DNA of 64,000 bases from Pseudomonas sp. Q11. Its GTDB lineage: Bacteria > Pseudomonadota > Gammaproteobacteria > Pseudomonadales > Pseudomonadaceae. The position numbers and the translations under genes are program-made. Under the pieces are notes generated by a model. That model worked only from the letters and a program-made list of their open reading frames with translations. It had not been told where the DNA came from and did not search any database. Of this stretch, positions 45,057-53,341 are shown piece after piece (positions within the stretch are counted from its first letter, which is position 1; the number at the start of each line of letters is the position of its first letter). The stretch spans positions 409,127 through 473,126 of the forward strand of contig NZ_JAKNQY010000001.1 of assembly GCF_024494355.1 (NCBI RefSeq). The letters are read 5' to 3'.

Positions 45057-45983
45057 ATGCGTCGTTGCACACTGCTTTTCGCCACCCTGCTATTGCTCTT
45101 GAGCCAATGGGCCGTCGCCGACTATCGCATCGGCGTCAGCATCGCCAGGGTCGACGACAACTTCATGACCTATGTGCGTAACGGCCTGGATGAGGCCGCG
45201 AAAAAGGAAAACGTGCAGATTCAATTCGAGGATGCGCAAGGCGATGTGGTGCGCCAACTCAACCAGGTCCAGGGTTTTATCAACCAGAAAGTGGATGCGG
45301 TGATTGTCCTGCCGGTGGACACCTCCGCCACCGCCAACATCACGCGCGCGGCAGTCGCAGCGAAGACACCGCTGGTCTACGTCAACCGTCACCCGGACGA
45401 ACGTACCCTGCCCAAAGGCGTCGTCACCGTGGCGTCCAATGACATTGAGGCTGGAGAACTACAGATGCGCTATCTGGCCGAAAAACTCGGCGGCAAGGGC
45501 AACCTCGCGATCATCATGGGAGACCTGGCGCAAAACGCTACCCGCGACCGCACCGAAGGCGTCAAACAGGTGCTCAAGGATTATCCCGGCATCAAGATTG
45601 TCGAGCAGCAAAGTGCCGAGTGGCAGCGCAGCAAAGGCATGGACCTGACCAGCAACTGGCTGCTGGCCGGCACGAGTTTTGATGCCATCGTCGCCAACAA
45701 CGACGAAATGGCCATCGGTGCGGCCATGGCGTTGCAGCAGGCCGGCAAAGCCAAGGGCGAGATCGCGATTGTCGGCATCGACGGCTTGCCTGACGGCCTG
45801 GCGGCCATCAAGCGCGGGATGCTGGTCGCCTCGGTATTCCAGGACCCCAAGGCCCAGACGTCCAGCGCGGTACAAGCAGCGCTCAAAATGATCAAGGGAG
45901 AAGCGGTAGAACAAGACGTCTGGGTGCCCTTTCAGTTGATCAGGCCTGAGCAACTGGCGGTGTTTGAACAACATTACAAGTAG
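45057..45983 (+). CDS. Sugar/polyol ABC transporter solute-binding protein (RbsB/IbpA-like)
   Basis: This 308-residue periplasmic protein (signal about 1-21) belongs to the ribose-binding-like group. It has RIGVSIARVDDNFMTYVRNG at the mature N-terminus, QGFINQKVDAVIVLPVD in the first lobe, and NNDEMAIGAAMALQQAGK in the second. It is similar in outline to inositol-binding IbpA. AAGGA precedes the ATG. No ATPase or permease gene follows; the next gene is on the opposite strand. Its partners must lie elsewhere, or it serves as a binding protein for a sensor. It completes the sigma-54-controlled operon. Confidence 0.87.
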   Translation: MRRCTLLFATLLLLLSQWAVADYRIGVSIARVDDNFMTYVRNGLDEAAKKENVQIQFEDAQGDVVRQLNQVQGFINQKVDAVIVLPVDTSATANITRAAVAAKTPLVYVNRHPDERTLPKGVVTVASNDIEAGELQMRYLAEKLGGKGNLAIIMGDLAQNATRDRTEGVKQVLKDYPGIKIVEQQSAEWQRSKGMDLTSNWLLAGTSFDAIVANNDEMAIGAAMALQQAGKAKGEIAIVGIDGLPDGLAAIKRGMLVASVFQDPKAQTSSAVQAALKMIKGEAVEQDVWVPFQLIRPEQLAVFEQHYK

Positions 45984-46138
45984 CGGACAGGCTCAACGAA
46001 TCGCCGCGATTCTGGCTAGGGATCAGCGGCGACTCGCACATCCAATACAGGTGGTCGGAGTATGGCCACCGTGCTGGAGAGCGCGCGGCTTGTCGGTGGA
46101 ATCTCCTACTCCAGCGCCTCGACGCGGCACCTGGTTTT

Positions 46139-46708
46139 CTACACGCTCTTTTTCAAGCTTTCAGGGCTGCCAGCGCATAGGCCATCCATGACCAGGTTCA
46201 TCAATCTGGCGAGACGTGAGCGCCATTCACTCTGGGAATCCATTTGCCATATTCCGGCTATGGCTAGGAAAAAATCGTCGTTAGTGACGCCGCTACGAAT
46301 CGTTCCGGCCTTTTCATTTGCCCTCAAAAGCAATTCGGCTGCTGCCTGGACTGGCGCGTACCCCGATTTCCCTGGGAACTCGTAAATAGAAGCTGCTTGT
46401 CGTATCGCGGTCGCAAGTCCCACCTTTGTCATTGCATATTCAGCGAGGCAGTCCATCCATTCTCGAAGGGCCTCCTTAGGTGGTTTTGTAGCGAGCAGTT
46501 GTTCTGCCAACAAGGCTACCTGCTGCATTTCAAATTGATAGAGCTCAAATACCAGCTCTTCTCTGTTGGCGAAATGGCGATAGAAAGTGCCCTGTCCCAC
46601 TCCGGCTTTCTTCGCAATCGCACTCAGCGGGACCGCAGGATCGAGTGTCAGCTCTGCCACAGCGACCTTCAGTATTCGTTCTCGATTTTTCTTGGCGTCA
46701 GAGCGCAT
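46139..46708 (-). CDS. TetR family transcriptional repressor
   Basis: This 189-residue repressor has an N-terminal TetR helix-turn-helix (about 5-50; PLSAIAKKAGVGQGTFYRHFANREELVFELY) and a helical ligand domain. I use the ATG at 46708; in-frame TTG codons at 46714 and 46732 are alternatives. It is divergent from an SDR gene. Two matched dyads (46760-46773 and 46791-46802), exactly 30 bp apart centre to centre, lie between them, which fits autorepression and control of the SDR. The inducer is unknown. Confidence 0.87.
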   Translation of the reverse strand: MRSDAKKNRERILKVAVAELTLDPAVPLSAIAKKAGVGQGTFYRHFANREELVFELYQFEMQQVALLAEQLLATKPPKEALREWMDCLAEYAMTKVGLATAIRQAASIYEFPGKSGYAPVQAAAELLLRANEKAGTIRSGVTNDDFFLAIAGIWQMDSQSEWRSRLARLMNLVMDGLCAGSPESLKKSV

Positions 46709-46759
46709 CGCCAATTCGTCATTCCTGGGCAAAGTTATTTCCTTCGCTGCATTGCAAAG

Positions 46760-46773
46760 CGGACAGTTGTCCG
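46760..46773. promoter_or_regulatory. TetR operator, first copy
   Basis: CGGACA-gt-TGTCCG is a perfect 6-bp dyad with a 2-bp centre. It shares its core (GGACA-N2-TGTCC) with the second copy 30 bp away in the divergent TetR-SDR gap. Confidence 0.55.
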
Positions 46774-46790
46774 GTAATTTTTGTCTAAGT

Positions 46791-46802
46791 GGACACCTGT
46801 CC
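46791..46802. promoter_or_regulatory. TetR operator, second copy
   Basis: GGACA-cc-TGTCC repeats the core of the first operator. The centre-to-centre distance is 30 bp, about three helical turns, so both sites face the same side of the DNA. Confidence 0.55.
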
Positions 46803-46829
46803 GCTTACTTCTTCTTACTGGAGTTTACT

Positions 46830-47588
46830 ATGAACAGCACAGGCAACACGATTCTGGTTACCGGCAGCACCTCGGGCATAGGCCTTGGCCTGGCGCTAAG
46901 GCTTCACAAGGCGGGTAACAAAGTAATCATCGCGGGACGTCGTAAGGATCTGCTAGACAAAATCGAATCGGAACACCCGGGTATTGAATCAGTATTGCTG
47001 GACATCTGCGATCCAACATCCATCCAGCGCACCAGTGAAGCGCTTGCGATCAGTCACCCGAATCTGAACGTTCTCATAAATAACGCTGGCATCATGCACT
47101 GGGAGGACCTGACTGATCCGCAAAACCTGAGTACAGCCGAAGACATCGTGACAACGAACTTGCTTGGCACGATTCGCATGACGTATGCCTTCACTCCCCA
47201 ACTGATCAAGCAGGCAAGAGCAACGATCATCAATGTCAGTTCGGCTTTGGCATTCGTCCCGCTGCCTGCAACTGCGACCTACAGCGCAACCAAAGCGGCG
47301 GTTCATTCCTTCACCCAAAGTCTTCGAGTGCAGCTAGAGGCCTCATCAGTCGAGGTTATCGAGCTTGCGCCGCCGGGTGTGCGTACCACTTTGCTTGGAC
47401 AGGAAAATGACGAACACGCCATGCCTCTGGAGGAGTTTTTGGATGAAATTTTCGAACTGTTCAAGATCTCTCCGACCCCACAAGAACTTGTCGTCGAGCG
47501 CGCAAAGCCATTACGGTTTGCCGAAGCGAGCGGCTCACACAGTGAGGTCTTGAAGATGCTTGCGGGATACCAACCACCGGCAGAATGA
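46830..47588 (+). CDS. Short-chain dehydrogenase/reductase (DltE-like)
   Basis: This 252-residue SDR has the NADP motif TGSTSGIGLG (about 11-20), a NNAGIMHWEDL stretch, catalytic Ser in NVSSALAFV and the YSATKAA motif. IELAPPGVRTTLLGQ and the C-terminal arrangement fit the 'DltE' type of reductase rather than FabG. GGAG precedes the ATG. It lies under the two TetR operators, so it should be induced when the repressor binds its ligand. A role in detoxifying an aldehyde or ketone is plausible but not shown. Confidence 0.87.
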   Translation: MNSTGNTILVTGSTSGIGLGLALRLHKAGNKVIIAGRRKDLLDKIESEHPGIESVLLDICDPTSIQRTSEALAISHPNLNVLINNAGIMHWEDLTDPQNLSTAEDIVTTNLLGTIRMTYAFTPQLIKQARATIINVSSALAFVPLPATATYSATKAAVHSFTQSLRVQLEASSVEVIELAPPGVRTTLLGQENDEHAMPLEEFLDEIFELFKISPTPQELVVERAKPLRFAEASGSHSEVLKMLAGYQPPAE

Positions 47589-47694
47589 TGTTAACCGTGT
47601 GGGTAGCGTCTGATACGTCGCGACACGCTTAATGCATTCTCACACCCAGCCAAACGGTAATCGAATAGGGTTTATATGCGAGGAGGTTATTGAC

Positions 47695-48429
47695 ATGAAA
47701 ATCGGAATTATCGGCGCGGGCAACGTTGGGGCTACGCTTGCCCGTAAGCTCGCTGCGTGCGGTCATGAAGTGAAACTGGCCAACTCGAAGGGTCCTCAGA
47801 GTATTCAGAACCTCGCCAACGAAATCGGTGTACAGGCGGTGGCCAAGGAAGACGCAGTGTCCGGGGTGGACGTCGTTATCCTCTCGATTCCATTCGCTAG
47901 CCATCCTGATCTCAGGCAGACGTTGAGTAGTGTTCCTGAGAAGGTCGTCGTCATTGACACATCCAATTACTATCCGGGACGAGACGGGGCGATCGAAGAG
48001 GTAGACGACGGCAAGCCCGAGAGCATCTGGGTAAGCGAGCAGATTGGCCGCCCGGTCGTCAAGGCATGGAACGCCGCCCTCGCAGCGACTCTTGCCGAGA
48101 AAGGCCAACCAGCCGGGTCTTCAACACGCATAGCCTTACCAGTAGCTGGGGATGACCCCCATGCTGAGGCAATCGTGCAGGATCTTGTCGAGGATACCGG
48201 CTTCACCGCGCTTGCCGCTGGCAGCCTTATGGGCTCATGGCATCAGCAACCAGGCACGCCTGCATACTGCACCGAACTAACACTGCCGGAGCTAAAACTG
48301 GCCTTGTGTGCGGCTGATAAAATCAGGGCGCCTCAAAACCGGGACGCACTGTTGGCCAGGTTCATGGCTCCCGGTGGTCAGTTTACACATGAGCAAATTG
48401 TTGCCACGAATCGTGCAATGACAGCCTGA
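47695..48429 (+). CDS. NADP oxidoreductase, coenzyme F420-dependent family (NAD-binding)
   Basis: This 244-residue protein has a Rossmann fold of the F420-dependent NADP reductase family. IGIIGAGNVGATLARKLAACGHEVKLANSKGP opens it and GVDVVILSIPF follows. In proteobacteria these proteins act as NADPH-binding reductases of unknown substrate. AGGAGG lies eight bases before the ATG, an unusually strong site; the frame open upstream is not needed. It is 106 bp after the SDR on the same strand and could share its regulation. Confidence 0.85.
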   Translation: MKIGIIGAGNVGATLARKLAACGHEVKLANSKGPQSIQNLANEIGVQAVAKEDAVSGVDVVILSIPFASHPDLRQTLSSVPEKVVVIDTSNYYPGRDGAIEEVDDGKPESIWVSEQIGRPVVKAWNAALAATLAEKGQPAGSSTRIALPVAGDDPHAEAIVQDLVEDTGFTALAAGSLMGSWHQQPGTPAYCTELTLPELKLALCAADKIRAPQNRDALLARFMAPGGQFTHEQIVATNRAMTA

Positions 48430-48502
48430 CTATCGAACTGCGCTCAACACCAGCAAAGCACAATCCGTTATTACATCGGGTGCACATCGGCGGATCAAAT
48501 GA

Positions 48503-49924
48503 TCATTGCGCGGAACGTTCGCTGAGCGTGCTCGCGGCCTGAAACAGGATCTGCCCCACAAAATCGATCTCCTGCTCAGTGATGATCAGCGGCGGCAAGA
48601 AGCGCACCGTCGCGCCGTGGCGCCCGCCCAGTTCAACGATCAAGCCATGCTTCAGGCAAGCCTGCTGGAAAGCCTTGGCCCGGGCTGTGTCCACCGGCGG
48701 ATGGCCCTGTACATCGAGGGTGCCCTGGGGGTCGACGATTTCCATCCCGAGCATCAGGCCGCGACCCCGTACATCGCCGATCCAGGCGAACTCGTTTTGC
48801 AGCGCCTGCAGTTGTTTTTGCAGATAAGCGCCGACCTTTTCAGCGTGCTGGACCAGACCTTCATCGCGGATAAACCGCAAGGTCGCAGTGCCGGCCGCCA
48901 TCGCCAACTGATTGCCGCGGAACGTGCCGGCGTGGGCACCCGGCTGCCAGACGTCCAGCGACTCGTGGTAGACCATGACCGACAGCGGCAACCCGCCGCC
49001 GATGGCTTTGGACAGGGTGATGACATCCGGCGTGATCCCCGATTGCTCGAAGCCAAACATCCGGCCACTGCGGGCAATGCCGCACTGGATCTCGTCGACG
49101 ATCAGCGGAATGCCGTGGGCCTGGGTCAATCGGCGCAGTTCCTGCAGCCAGCGGTCCGGCGCGGCGATTACCCCACCCTCCCCTTGAATCGGCTCCAGGA
49201 TCAGCGCCGCCGGTGCGGTCACCCCGCTTTCCGGGTCGTTGAGCAAGTGTTCCAGGTAACGCACGTTCAACGTGACTGCCTGATCGCCGGCCACCCCGAA
49301 CGGGCAACGATAGTCGTGCGGGAACGGCAGGCGCTGCACACCTGGCATCAATGCGCCGAGGGCATTTTTCGGTGACAGGTTGCCGCTGATGGCCAGCGTA
49401 CCCAGGGTCATCCCGTGATAGGCCCCTTCGAACGCCAGGACCGAATGCCGCCCCGTGGCGGTGCGGGTCAGCTTGAGCGCGGCCTCGACCGCATCGGCCC
49501 CACTCGGGCCGCAGAACTGGATGCGTGCATGGCGAGCGAACTCGCTGGGCAGACAAGCGAAAATTTCCTGGACGAATGCGTCCTTCACAGGCGTCATGAG
49601 GTCCAGGGTGTGCATCGGCACACCGGCCGCCATGACTTGGGTGATGGCTTCGATGATCACCGGGTGGTTGTGGCCCAGCGCCAGGGTGCCGGCACCGGCC
49701 AGGCAATCGACAAACACTTGCCCCCGGCTGTCCTGCACATAAATGCCATGAGCCCTTTCAAGCACCAGAGGAATGCGTCGCGGGTAACTGCGGGCGTTGG
49801 ATTCCTGCTGTTGCTGACGTTCCAGCAGGGGTGTCGAATCGAGGCAGTAAGGACTCGACAGACCGGTGTGCAACAGGCGCAACTGTTGCGCGCCACCCGC
49901 TGTGACATTCGAAAAAGCACTCAT
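48503..49924 (-). CDS. Diaminobutyrate-2-oxoglutarate aminotransferase (PvdH-like)
   Basis: This 473-residue class III PLP enzyme is expected to make L-2,4-diaminobutyrate (Dab) from aspartate semialdehyde and glutamate. Key sites are CGPSGADAVEAALKL (about 138-152), the PLP Asp in LIVDEIQCGIARSGRM (about 275-289) and the PLP Lys in TLSKAIGGGLP (about 306). The N-terminal extension ending PRRIPLVLERAHG is typical of Dab aminotransferases of siderophore clusters. A GGAGG lies just before the ATG at 49924. It sits beside a siderophore NRPS whose third protein reads Dab, so it supplies that building block. Confidence 0.9.
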   Translation of the reverse strand: MSAFSNVTAGGAQQLRLLHTGLSSPYCLDSTPLLERQQQQESNARSYPRRIPLVLERAHGIYVQDSRGQVFVDCLAGAGTLALGHNHPVIIEAITQVMAAGVPMHTLDLMTPVKDAFVQEIFACLPSEFARHARIQFCGPSGADAVEAALKLTRTATGRHSVLAFEGAYHGMTLGTLAISGNLSPKNALGALMPGVQRLPFPHDYRCPFGVAGDQAVTLNVRYLEHLLNDPESGVTAPAALILEPIQGEGGVIAAPDRWLQELRRLTQAHGIPLIVDEIQCGIARSGRMFGFEQSGITPDVITLSKAIGGGLPLSVMVYHESLDVWQPGAHAGTFRGNQLAMAAGTATLRFIRDEGLVQHAEKVGAYLQKQLQALQNEFAWIGDVRGRGLMLGMEIVDPQGTLDVQGHPPVDTARAKAFQQACLKHGLIVELGGRHGATVRFLPPLIITEQEIDFVGQILFQAASTLSERSAQ

Positions 49925-50046
49925 GATTTCCTCCATGGAGGCTGGGTTTGGAAGGGAACGAACAGCCTGGAAACAAACATCCGAAACGTTGCAGGACAGG
50001 CGCGAGGAGATTGCCTCCCCGCGCCTTTGGGTTTACATGTCGTCGC

Positions 50047-52107
50047 TTACATATCGTAACGAAGGCTCATGCCCACCGTGCGCGGTGCGCCGACGTCGAT
50101 GATGTCATCGTTGCGGTTGTTGGTGACGTATTCCTTGTCGAAGGCGTTTTTGACGTAAGCGGACACAGCGACGTTCTTGGTGACTTTGTACTCGGTGTTG
50201 AAATTCACCAGCACATAGGCGTCGCTCTTACGCTCACCAGTGACTTTGCCGTTTGAATCGAATTCATACTCCGAAGGCGCGGTACCCTGATAGACAATGT
50301 CCGTGCCGAATATCAGACGGTCGTCGAAGCGATAGACACCCCCTACCGAAGCCTTGTACTTAGGCGAATAGAGGAACGACTCGCCGCTCCTGTCCTGACC
50401 GCTGCCTGTGACGAAGTCCTTATATTTGCTATCGGTCACGGCGGCGCCGACGTTCAAGGTCAGTTGCTCGGTGATGTCCTTCTCTACGAAGACTTCCAGC
50501 CCCTTGATATCGCTGCGACCGGCGTTGAAGACATCAATGAAGTCGCTGCCGTTGCGCCTAACACTGACCTGCTGGTCCTTCCAATCCGTGTAGTACAGGT
50601 TGGCGCGGGTACGCAGGGACTTGTCGAAGAACGAACCGCGGTAGGACAGCTCGTAGTTGGTGGTGTATTCCGGATCGTAGGCTTGGTGACCGCTACCGGA
50701 ACGCAGGTTGACGCCACCGCCGCGGTAGCCTTTTTGCACCATGAAACCGAGGTATTGGTTCGCGGCCAGCTCGTAGTCGATGCCGAGTTTCGGCAGCACG
50801 GCGTCAAATGACTTTTTGACTTTGGCGGATTCGGAGAAATCGTCCTGCTCGACGTCGGTGTCGTTGGTCTCGTGGTCGTAACGCAGGCCGGTGATCAAGG
50901 TCCAGCGCGGTGCGAACGTCCAGTTGACTTCACCGAACACGGCCTTGTTCTCGATCGTGGTATCGCCCTTGACCGTACCGAACAGCACGTCATCGAAAAA
51001 CAGCCGGTCGTGGAAGTCGTTGCTGTTGTGGCCGTAGTACGCCCCCACAAAGCTCTTCACCGTGTCCGAGGTGTAATTCAAGCGCAGCTCCTGACTGAAC
51101 AGGTTACCGTCTTGCTTGCGCAGAACGACCTCGTTGTCCACGGCATTCTGGTCGAAGTCCAGACGGTTGCTGTAGTCGGTACTGGTATTGGCGGTCATGC
51201 TCGTCAGCGACCAGTCATCATTCAGGCGGTAATCCACCTTGGCGCTGAGGGTGTCCTGCTTGAGGTTGTCGAACGCCTTGGTGTTGGACGCGATATCGTA
51301 ATAGCTCGGCTTGCCGTTGACGCGCATGGTCGAACGGTCGCCCTGGCGATGCTCGCTGTGGGCGTAGGTCAGCAGGACGTCGGTGTCGTCGTTGGGCAGG
51401 ATCAGCAATTTACCGCGGGTGTTACTGGTGCGACGCGGGTTGGCGTCGTCATTGAACGTGGTGTTGCGGATGTAGCCGTCACCTTCGCCGTAGTCCACGG
51501 CGATACGCCCGGCGATCTTGTCGTCGACGATCGAGCCACCACCGGCCACCGCCGCCCCGCGCTCACCATAATTGCCCACATTGGTTTGCGCCGAGAAGCT
51601 CGGTTCGAAGGTTGGGTTCTTGGTCCGGATAACCACCGCGCCGGCCAGGGAGTTACGGCCCTGGGTGGTGGATTGCGGGCCAAGGAATACTTCGACCTGC
51701 TCGGCATCCCAGAGCGGGACCGGGCTGAGGGTCAGCGCACGGTTCGGCTGTACGGCACCGTCGACATAAACGGACACGGCACCATTGAGGGTCGCTGGGC
51801 CCTGATCGTCAAAACCGGACACCGGCACACCACGGATACCCCAGTTTTCATTGCCGGCCTGGCTATAGACGCCGGGCGTGCGGGCAAATACATCCACCAG
51901 GTCCTTGTCGCCGTGCTCACGCAGATTCTTGTCGGTGAGGACCACGACGCTGGACTGGGTCTGCTCAAGCGTGCGGTCGATTTTTTCACCTGTCACGGTG
52001 ATCGGAGCAATTTCCATCGTGCCGGCTTCTTCGGCCGCCCATGCAGCGTTGCTCAGGCCTATGGCCGACCCTACAGCCAACGCAATTGTGTTCTTTTTGA
52101 AATTCAC
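50047..52107 (-). CDS. TonB-dependent siderophore receptor
   Basis: This 686-residue outer-membrane receptor takes up the ferric siderophore with TonB energy. It has a signal peptide (about 1-24), then a TonB-box-like/plug start EIAPITVTGEKIDRTLEQTQ and the plug motif GVYSQAGNENWGIRGVPV, followed by a 22-strand barrel. No N-terminal signalling extension of the FpvA type is present, so it is unlikely to drive its own ECF sigma factor. The last residues are LRYDM, so the usual terminal aromatic is absent. It is divergent from the hydroxylase and NRPS genes, and a Fur box lies between them. Confidence 0.92.
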   Translation of the reverse strand: MNFKKNTIALAVGSAIGLSNAAWAAEEAGTMEIAPITVTGEKIDRTLEQTQSSVVVLTDKNLREHGDKDLVDVFARTPGVYSQAGNENWGIRGVPVSGFDDQGPATLNGAVSVYVDGAVQPNRALTLSPVPLWDAEQVEVFLGPQSTTQGRNSLAGAVVIRTKNPTFEPSFSAQTNVGNYGERGAAVAGGGSIVDDKIAGRIAVDYGEGDGYIRNTTFNDDANPRRTSNTRGKLLILPNDDTDVLLTYAHSEHRQGDRSTMRVNGKPSYYDIASNTKAFDNLKQDTLSAKVDYRLNDDWSLTSMTANTSTDYSNRLDFDQNAVDNEVVLRKQDGNLFSQELRLNYTSDTVKSFVGAYYGHNSNDFHDRLFFDDVLFGTVKGDTTIENKAVFGEVNWTFAPRWTLITGLRYDHETNDTDVEQDDFSESAKVKKSFDAVLPKLGIDYELAANQYLGFMVQKGYRGGGVNLRSGSGHQAYDPEYTTNYELSYRGSFFDKSLRTRANLYYTDWKDQQVSVRRNGSDFIDVFNAGRSDIKGLEVFVEKDITEQLTLNVGAAVTDSKYKDFVTGSGQDRSGESFLYSPKYKASVGGVYRFDDRLIFGTDIVYQGTAPSEYEFDSNGKVTGERKSDAYVLVNFNTEYKVTKNVAVSAYVKNAFDKEYVTNNRNDDIIDVGAPRTVGMSLRYDM

Positions 52108-52211
52108 GCCCCGCTCCCCTGCGACAGATATTTTTTAGGTTTTTTGAGCTGGCCGAAGGCTGTTTGGTGCCAGCGGAGCGGAGTCTAATCCAAAAAAAAA
52201 ATTAAATAAAT

Positions 52212-52230
52212 AGTATTGATAATCCCTCTC
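52212..52230. promoter_or_regulatory. Candidate Fur box
   Basis: Aligned by hand to the 19-bp consensus GATAATGATAATCATTATC, this site matches 13 of 19 bases, including all six of the central GATAAT. It lies in the 249-bp divergent gap between the TonB receptor (52107) and the first hydroxylase (52357), so iron would repress both directions. Confidence 0.55.
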
Positions 52231-52356
52231 ATTTGTACCTAGTATGACGTCTTGTATTGATATGAATACATTACAGACGAGTCCTACACAACCGACCGCT
52301 GCCCTGCTTTCAAGGTCTTGTGACTGGTCGAAGAAGACAAAAGAGGATGCACAAGG

Positions 52357-53334
52357 ATGACCTCAATCGAACACCTGACCGGGCGTTCCGAGCTTTTTTC
52401 CATGGCGCCCACGGATGCAAGCGCCCAGTCGCTACCCCTGCTGGTGGAGGGGACATCGGGACAGTCGATCCACGATCTGGACGCCTCGATTCGCGACAGC
52501 CTGGCCCATGCCCTGACCACGGTTGGCGGCGTGTTGTTTCGCGGTTTCACCGTCGCCACACCCATCGATTTCAAGCGCTTCGCTGCCAGCTTCGGGGCAC
52601 CGCTGGCCAGTTACGAATTCGGCTCCACGCCGCGCAGCAAAGTCTTCGCCGGGGTCTATAGCTCCACGGAATACCCGGCCCATCAATTCATCCCTTTGCA
52701 CAACGAGCAGGCCTACACCCGCCCCTGGCCTTCGCGCATCTGGTTTCACTGCATCAAGGCCAGTGAAACCGGCGGCGAGACCCCGATTGCCGACAGCCGC
52801 CTGATCTACCAGCGCATGCCCGCCGAGATCCGCGAGTTGTTCGCCAGCCGCGAGTTGCTCTACGTACGCAACTACAGCGGCGCCCTGGACCTGCCTTGGG
52901 AAAAAGTCTTCAACACCCAGGATCGTGCCCAGGTCGAACGCTACTGCCGGGACAACGACATCGAGTGGGAATGGAAAGCCGATGGCGACCTGCGCACCCG
53001 CCAGCGGTGCGCCGCCGTGCAGCAGCATCCCGATACTGGTGAATGGGTCTGGTTCAACCAGGCGCACCTGTTCCATGTCTCAGCCATCGAACCGAGCGTA
53101 CGCGCCAGCCTGCTCGCAGCCGTGGGTGAAGAGAACCTGCCGCGCCATGTCTATTTCGGCGACGGCTCGGCCATTGCCGACGACATCCTTGACACCGTGC
53201 GCGAGGTCTACCGCGAGACGGCCATCAGTTTCCCCTGGCAGCCGGGCGATATCCTGATGCTCGACAACCGACTGGTGGCACACGGTCGCAATCCTTTCAC
53301 CGGTGACCGCAAAGTCATCGTGGCCATGGCGTGA
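52357..53334 (+). CDS. SyrP/TauD-type Fe(II)/2-oxoglutarate beta-hydroxylase, first copy
   Basis: This 325-residue non-haem dioxygenase is predicted to hydroxylate an amino acid tethered to an NRPS carrier. The iron facial triad is His115-x-Glu117 (LHNEQAYT) with distal His309 (LVAHGRNPF), and Arg318 (TGDRKV) can hold 2-oxoglutarate. It is about the length of stand-alone SyrP-like enzymes. A second enzyme of this family lies at 56788. It begins the rightward siderophore operon, 7 bp before the loading NRPS. Whether it acts on Asp or His cannot be read. Confidence 0.85.
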   Translation: MTSIEHLTGRSELFSMAPTDASAQSLPLLVEGTSGQSIHDLDASIRDSLAHALTTVGGVLFRGFTVATPIDFKRFAASFGAPLASYEFGSTPRSKVFAGVYSSTEYPAHQFIPLHNEQAYTRPWPSRIWFHCIKASETGGETPIADSRLIYQRMPAEIRELFASRELLYVRNYSGALDLPWEKVFNTQDRAQVERYCRDNDIEWEWKADGDLRTRQRCAAVQQHPDTGEWVWFNQAHLFHVSAIEPSVRASLLAAVGEENLPRHVYFGDGSAIADDILDTVREVYRETAISFPWQPGDILMLDNRLVAHGRNPFTGDRKVIVAMA

Positions 53335-53341
53335 ATTGCAC

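Noticed and set aside
45998..46012. GAATC-N5-GATTC hairpin between convergent genes
   Set aside because: The stem is only five pairs and no T-run follows; too weak to call a terminator.
50872..52188. 438-residue open frame on the plus strand
   Set aside because: Antisense to the TonB receptor gene; low-complexity Val/Gly/Ala composition and no recognisable domain.
52203..52226. PvdS-type iron-starvation sigma promoter (TAAAT-N16-CGT)
   Set aside because: TAAAT is present at 52203 but the -10 position reads CCC, so the pattern is not met.
53303..53341. N-terminal extension of the loading NRPS into the hydroxylase gene
   Set aside because: It would overlap coding sequence; the ATG at 53342 starts right at the FAAL domain.
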